Assembly (NCBI GenBank): GCA_022316685.1
Contig: JAKJHU010000023.1
Coordinates: 9,236,096 to 9,300,095 of the forward strand
Source of the DNA: Progne subis subis
Taxonomy: Eukaryota; Chordata; Aves; Passeriformes; Hirundinidae
Reading direction: 5' to 3'
DNA length: 64,000 nucleotides
The notes beneath the pieces were generated by a model that was given only the letters and a program-made list of their open reading frames with translations, searched no databases and was not told the origin of the DNA. Positions 59,301 through 64,000 of this stretch are shown here, piece by piece. How positions within the stretch are numbered: position 1 is the stretch's first letter; each line of letters starts with the position of its first letter. Both the position numbers and the translations under genes were made by a program.

Positions 59301-60294
59301 GCCAGCCCATCATTTTTGTTGGTGCTTTCATCTGCTTTCACTTCCAAGAACACAGTTCATGCTGTACTTACACCTCCTAACAAACGCAGCATCTAATATC
59401 CAGAGGAGACTTCAGGTATTTCTTTGTTGCAAATAATTATATCACAAATCTATGGAAAGTATATATTTTCTCTCCATTTTACATGGTCACTCTGGATGGG
59501 GAATATTTAATCTGGCAGTTTTAGCAGCATGGTCTAAGAGTGTTGAAAAGTTTGGACGTGTGCCGCATGCGACCCCACAGCCGTGGAGGCAACCTGTCCC
59601 CTCTGTGAGGGAGGATATGTCTTGTCCTGGGGTGTAGTCAACCCCAGAGGTGTAAACAGAGATTTAAAAAGAAATCAAAACATATGAAAGCATTAGTAGT
59701 GTCTTAAAAAAAAGCTACAGTAGGACACTCACTACATTCATAGTCCTGAAACTAAAGCCATGTGTGCCAAGTGTTCAGGAGCTCTGAGAGCCAGGACACT
59801 TTTCCATGCAGGGGTGAGTAAATATGGTGGCAAGCATGAATTGAAATGCTCATTTCAGCCTTTGCAGCAGTCAGGATAAAGCCTGACACAAACACATATT
59901 GATTGTGACTAGAAAGAGGTAGGTTTCTCTCTCTCTCTCTTTACTTTCTCAAAATTAGAACAAAGTCCTATTGTGGAACTAGTAGGACACATGGATCGCA
60001 GTATCAGTCTGCCTTGCACTGTATTTAACTTGGTGCTACCAAACAGCATGAAAGATAGACTCGTGGCAATGTGTGTCATTCTTGAACTCTTGGAGACATG
60101 ACATCTTTGGGGTCTTCAGCTCACCAGGTATCTGCTGAAAGTATAACATGGCAGAGACAAAACAGTCCAGGAGATTCCTGGACTGTGTGAAAGATGATCT
60201 TCTGACACAGCTGGTGAGGGGACCAACCAGGGGAGGTGGCGTGCAGGAGCTGCTGTTTGTGAACAGAGGACTGGTAGTTGCCTTTTTCCCAACC
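56326..60294. other. No gene seen; AT-rich non-coding DNA
   Basis: No conserved frame, RNA gene or mobile element recognised. Frames of 93-136 codons at 56,475-56,885, 57,975-58,310 and 58,148-58,471 overlap or lack recognised motifs. A TC microsatellite of about seven units lies at 59,928-59,941. Confidence 0.55.
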
Positions 60295-60300
60295 TGGAAA

Positions 60301-60695
60301 TGAAACTCGAGATAATTTTAGTAAGGAGATAATATAACAGGGGATCTTTATTTGAAGGCCTTTGAAGGCAGTTATGGAAAGGTGTCCACAAAAACCCACT
60401 CCCCACCTCCCTCGCCCATGGGTGAGTACATTTTTATAGGTTTTAGGAAATGAGCATAATCGATAAAAAGCACCTATTAGGAGGACAAATGATGATGCAA
60501 TTCCCACCCCCAGGTCAAGCCCCTTCTCTGGAGCCCCCCCTTCAGCACTAGCTGTACTTTGTCCATGAAAACGTGTCTCGAGGAGCTGTTCTCAACCTTG
60601 GTAGCCTGGAAGAACCAAGATGGAACTGGGGCCTTGTACCCCCTGGGACTGGGAGCTCTGGAACTTGTTTTGTCCTTCTGCTTAAGGAAAGGCCA
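60301..60695 (-). mobile_element. Solo ERV LTR with 6-bp target-site duplication
   Basis: The 395-bp unit is bracketed by TGGAAA at 60,295-60,300 and 60,696-60,701. On the minus strand it starts TGGCCTTTCC and ends CTCGAGTTTCA. It contains a TATA box (TATAAAAA, plus-strand 60,431-60,438) and an AATAAA signal (plus-strand 60,347-60,352) 46 bp before its 3' end, in the right order for U3-R-U5. A 6-bp duplication with TG/CA ends fits an ERVK-type LTR. No internal retroviral sequence remains, so it is a solo LTR formed by recombination between two LTRs. The two overlapping frames on the minus strand (96 and 128 codons) only read through it. Confidence 0.8.
60431..60438 (-). promoter_or_regulatory. 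TATA box of the 60,301 LTR
   Basis: TATAAAAA on the minus strand, 79 bp upstream of the LTR's AATAAA. It would drive transcription leftwards on this map if active. Confidence 0.55.
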
Positions 60696-60864
60696 TGGAA
60701 AAGTATTGGGAAAATGAGTCACTAATAAAAGAGGTGACAGAGTTAGAAATATTTGTGTGAAGACTACAGAGAACATAGAAAAAAAGAGCAAAATCTAAAT
60801 GGAATCAGTAGCAACCACAAAACAAGAGAACTTTCAATTCCCAGAGAAGTAAGGAGCGGGGTCA

Positions 60865-61245
60865 GCAGAGCTGCCACCTTGTAATTCCAGAAGGCAGACT
60901 TTGGCTTGTTTACAAGGCTTGTTGACAGAATCCTTCGGGAAGGAGTCCTGAAGGGCAAAAGGGGTCCAGGAAGGATGGACCTATTTAAGAAGGAAATTTT
61001 AAAGATGTAGGAGCAGGCCATGTCCATGTGCGAAATGATTAGCTGGTGAGGAAGAACACTGGCCTAGCTGAACAGAGAACCTTGACAGGAGAAGAGAGTT
61101 TATCACTTCTGGGAAAAGGGGCAGACAACTCATGAGGGCTACAAGGATGTTGTGGGGCTATGCAGGGAGAAAATTAGAAGGGCTGAAACCCAGCTACATT
61201 TTACCTGGCCACTGCTGTAAAACACAACGAAGTGTTTCTACAAAT
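60865..61245 (+). mobile_element. CR1 LINE fragment from the linker before the reverse transcriptase
   Basis: The plus strand follows CR1 open-reading-frame-2 sequence upstream of the RT domain: TTCCAGAAGGCAGACTTTGG, GAAGGAGTCCTGAAGGGCAA, GTCCAGGAAGG, AGGAGCAGGCCATG, AAGAACACTGGCCTAGCTGAA, GGGCAGACAACTCATGAGGG, CTACAAGGATG and AGGGAGAAAATTAGAAGGGC. The reading frame is broken, for example by a TAG after AAAGATG near 61,007. Both a 5' and a 3' part are missing, so this is an internal piece. It lies 164 bp after the solo LTR duplication; whether the intervening sequence is also CR1 is unclear. Confidence 0.88.
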
Positions 61246-64000
61246 ACATGTTTCCTACCTCCTCTTCTCCATACTCAAAATAACAACTTTCTGACTCACT
61301 GTTATTATATTCCAGTCTCCAAAATCATACTGGCAGGCTAGATTATCTGTCTGCATATTTTCTTTAGTCTCATAAAACTTTGTTTCTTAACACATAAAAG
61401 AAAAAATTGAAGAGCTGTGAAAATACCTTCCATTAGGTGTTTTTTTTTTTGTTTTTTTTTTTTTTTTTTTTTTTTTTAATTCCCCCCCTGGTTTCAATTA
61501 TGATATTCTTATTCCAGCGGCTTTCCTGACTGCACATGTTGCTTATTGGAAATACGTAAGTGCATATATAACTTTAAAGTAAAGTGGCACCTTTACATCA
61601 CTAATTTCTTTTGATTGAGTGGAAAGATGAAACTGAGAGTTCTTAGCTCCTTTCTGGACTATCTGAACAGTATCTGAGGGATAAGATACTGCTGCATGTA
61701 ATACATGCAAATCCCTAGATCCCAGGTCTGTGAAAGCTGAGGCTATGGATGTGGAGAAGCCTGCCAGGAGGGGAAGGGAGCATTTTAATATCCTCTTCTT
61801 TGTCTTTCATGAACTGCCTGGGTTCTTGTTGGAGACAGCTGATGCAGCCCACCTTTGATACAACCACTGACCACGGTTCCAGTCTGATTACAGTGTGGTA
61901 GGTTGTGTCTATGTATCTGTATAGCCCTCGGTGAAACAGTATCAAAATATTTTATAGGCAAATTAGGTCTGTAGTGTTTCCTGGTGCACATCAGGATCTT
62001 TTGAAGCTTTTTTGGAGAAGCAGACATTATTTGATGCATTGTTTTTTCCCTTTTCCTTTCCACTGCACTAACCTACATTAACACACATCTCTTAGTAAAA
62101 GAGAATGGTTTTGGAAGATGCTTTGAAAAGAAGGTTAACCCAGTGCCTGGAATATCCTCAGAAAGTTTAACTTGTAGCTCAAGAACAGTGCCTATAACTC
62201 ACACTCCTTGCACTCGGCTGTGGGAACTGCCCTGGCAAAGTCATGAACAACTCATGAAAGACAATGAGACCAGTAATGCAACTATAACCCAGAGAAGTGA
62301 CCAATAGTCTTGGAAACTGGAATTAGGACTTTGAAATGACTGTGAGCATGGATTAAAAAAATTGAGTCCAAGAATAAAGCAGGAAGAGAAGACTGTGCCA
62401 CCAGGGAGGTAAACTGCTGCATTCTCCTTTATTGTGCAATAGTTACCTATGGTTGAACTTCTTGCCTGTATACGTAGCATCTGTACTATGGACCATCCTA
62501 CCTTATTAGTATGAAAGGAATTTTGGCATGTGAAAGGCCTAATAAATTAAAGCCTTATTGGGGTAGGCAGTGGGAAGAGACACTTATACTTGATGTGGAT
62601 GGTGTTTCGTTTTTTCTAATTAGGAGATAGGGCTATATGCCTTTTGACGTTAATTTTTTAGAGTGGCATGTGGTTTTTTGACTAAGCGGAAAAGAAAAGT
62701 TGCTTAATTCTTAAAATGGGTAAGATGTATAATGAGAAAAAATTAATTTTAAAAGTATTTGACATATGTCTGTAATATGATGTCATGAGATAAATGCAAA
62801 TGAAATGAAACCAAAACAAGACAGGACACTAAGTTGATTGCCAGGAGATATACATCATCTTTAGCTAATAAACATGTCAATTAAGCAGGCTGAAGATAAA
62901 GAATATGTCAAATAATCACTTTTTGGAAAGATTTCTCAAGATGATGTCATCATGGCAATCATTTATCTTGTTTCTGCCCTACTGGGTGGAAGTATGGAGA
63001 AAAGCCTCAGGTTTGATAACATTATTTTGGATTTTAGCAGTAAATACAGTTATTTCAGACTTCATTTCACTGCTAAAGAAGAAAATCTCACTCAAGCTGC
63101 AAACATCAGAAGTCAGAAACTTCACTAAACAACAGGATTAGTATATAGGACCCTCAAAGAAGATATACCAAATGCAGGGGTAAAATATTAGGAGTGTTTT
63201 TTTGCCTCTGAGTCATAAGTTAAATGCAGTGCTCTCCATGTTGAGAAAGAAGAAGCAAGTGGAGCTGCTCTTCTTGTGGGAGAAAATAGCAGTTCCTCAA
63301 ATATTGCTCCCTGCTTATCAGATTTATCTCAGTGACTGAGGGAGGTGTCTTCATTTCAGTGCCAGTCTCTCCTCAGAATGAGAATGACTTTGTACAGTAA
63401 CACACTGAAATGGAAACAGTGGTTCCAGTGACAGAACTGTCAGCATCTGCTCAACCATTTGAGTGGTCTCATACGGATGCTGAGGTGCCAGGGTTCAAGG
63501 TGTAGAGTTTGGCCTGTGGATGGGCAGGCTCTCTGAGTAGCTTTTTCTGCATTTGAGACCCCAACTTGACTTGCACAAGCCCACCGTGACTAACTGTACC
63601 ACAGACAAGGCTTGGCAGCAGGCATTTTTCACCAAGGACCTCTTTATGAGGGGCTTGCCCAAGGAAAACCCTGTGTAAGGCACATGGTTATGGACCTCCA
63701 GTAGCTCAGTTCTGCTCTGCCTCAGCACTGACCTGGCATGACTGGTGTGGGAGCAGCATGGAAAAGAGACCAAGTATGTTTATTAACATGATTGTTGGAT
63801 AAAAATAGCAGCTCCCAAATTCAGTAATACAAGAAGGCACTGAGAGGGCATTATGTGCACCTGTGAGCATAAAGAGAAGCATTATGTGTACCTGTGAGCA
63901 TGAAGAGAATCAGTTTATAGAAGTACGTTGACCATCACAAATAGGATCTGACTCAAAGCCTGAGACACTCCACTTGTTAGACTGGAGTGCCACACATTGG
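61246..64000. other. No gene seen to the end of the window
   Basis: A long T tract (T11, G, T26) lies at 61,440-61,477, followed by AATTCCCCCCC. The remaining sequence is AT-rich, with frames of at most about 96 codons and no recognised domain. A 31-bp tandem duplication near the right edge is listed separately. Confidence 0.6.
63848..63909 (+). repeat. 31-bp tandem duplication, two copies
   Basis: The unit GCATTATGTGCACCTGTGAG with its 11-bp continuation ending GAGAA is repeated at 63,879 with two or three substitutions. It is a recent local duplication with no obvious function. Confidence 0.85.

Overview
This window reads as intergenic or deep intronic DNA from a bird. The main evidence is five or six fragments of the CR1 LINE family, including pieces of its reverse transcriptase and its characteristic 3' end. 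Several solo endogenous-retrovirus LTRs and long polypurine/polypyrimidine microsatellites fit the same picture. A passerine is my best guess from the LTR content, but that is inference. I found no protein-coding gene, rRNA or tRNA. Open frames are short, low-complexity, or lie inside repeats.

Layout. 1-9.4 kb is plain AT-rich sequence interrupted at 3,666-4,501 by the most unusual object in the window. This is an 824-bp element whose two 254-bp ends are inverted copies of each other at about 95% identity. It starts TG, ends CA and is flanked by the 6-bp direct repeat GCTCCT. A short diverged relative may lie at 2,718-2,749. 9.4-19.5 kb holds small microsatellites and two short CR1 3' fragments. 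19.5-21.1 kb is a 1.6-kb CR1 on the minus strand with an internal deletion. 26.9-32.3 kb contains two related minus-strand LTRs of one family. 34.3-34.9 kb is a third, unrelated plus-strand LTR. 38.3-38.5 kb is a 198-bp stretch of only A and C. 41.3-41.9 kb is a second minus-strand CR1 that lacks its 3' end.

46.5-49.3 kb has a GATA microsatellite and a 370-bp CT-rich tract with a 62-68-bp nested unit. 55.4-56.3 kb is a 905-bp uninterrupted pyrimidine array that begins with 59 perfect CCTTT units and changes stepwise to C-richer units. 60.3-61.2 kb holds a solo LTR with a clean 6-bp target-site duplication, followed by a plus-strand CR1 piece from the region before the reverse transcriptase.

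Nothing here forms a pathway or operon. The content is a record of retroelement insertion, truncation and microsatellite expansion. Boundaries and family names were judged by eye from remembered family features, with no database search.
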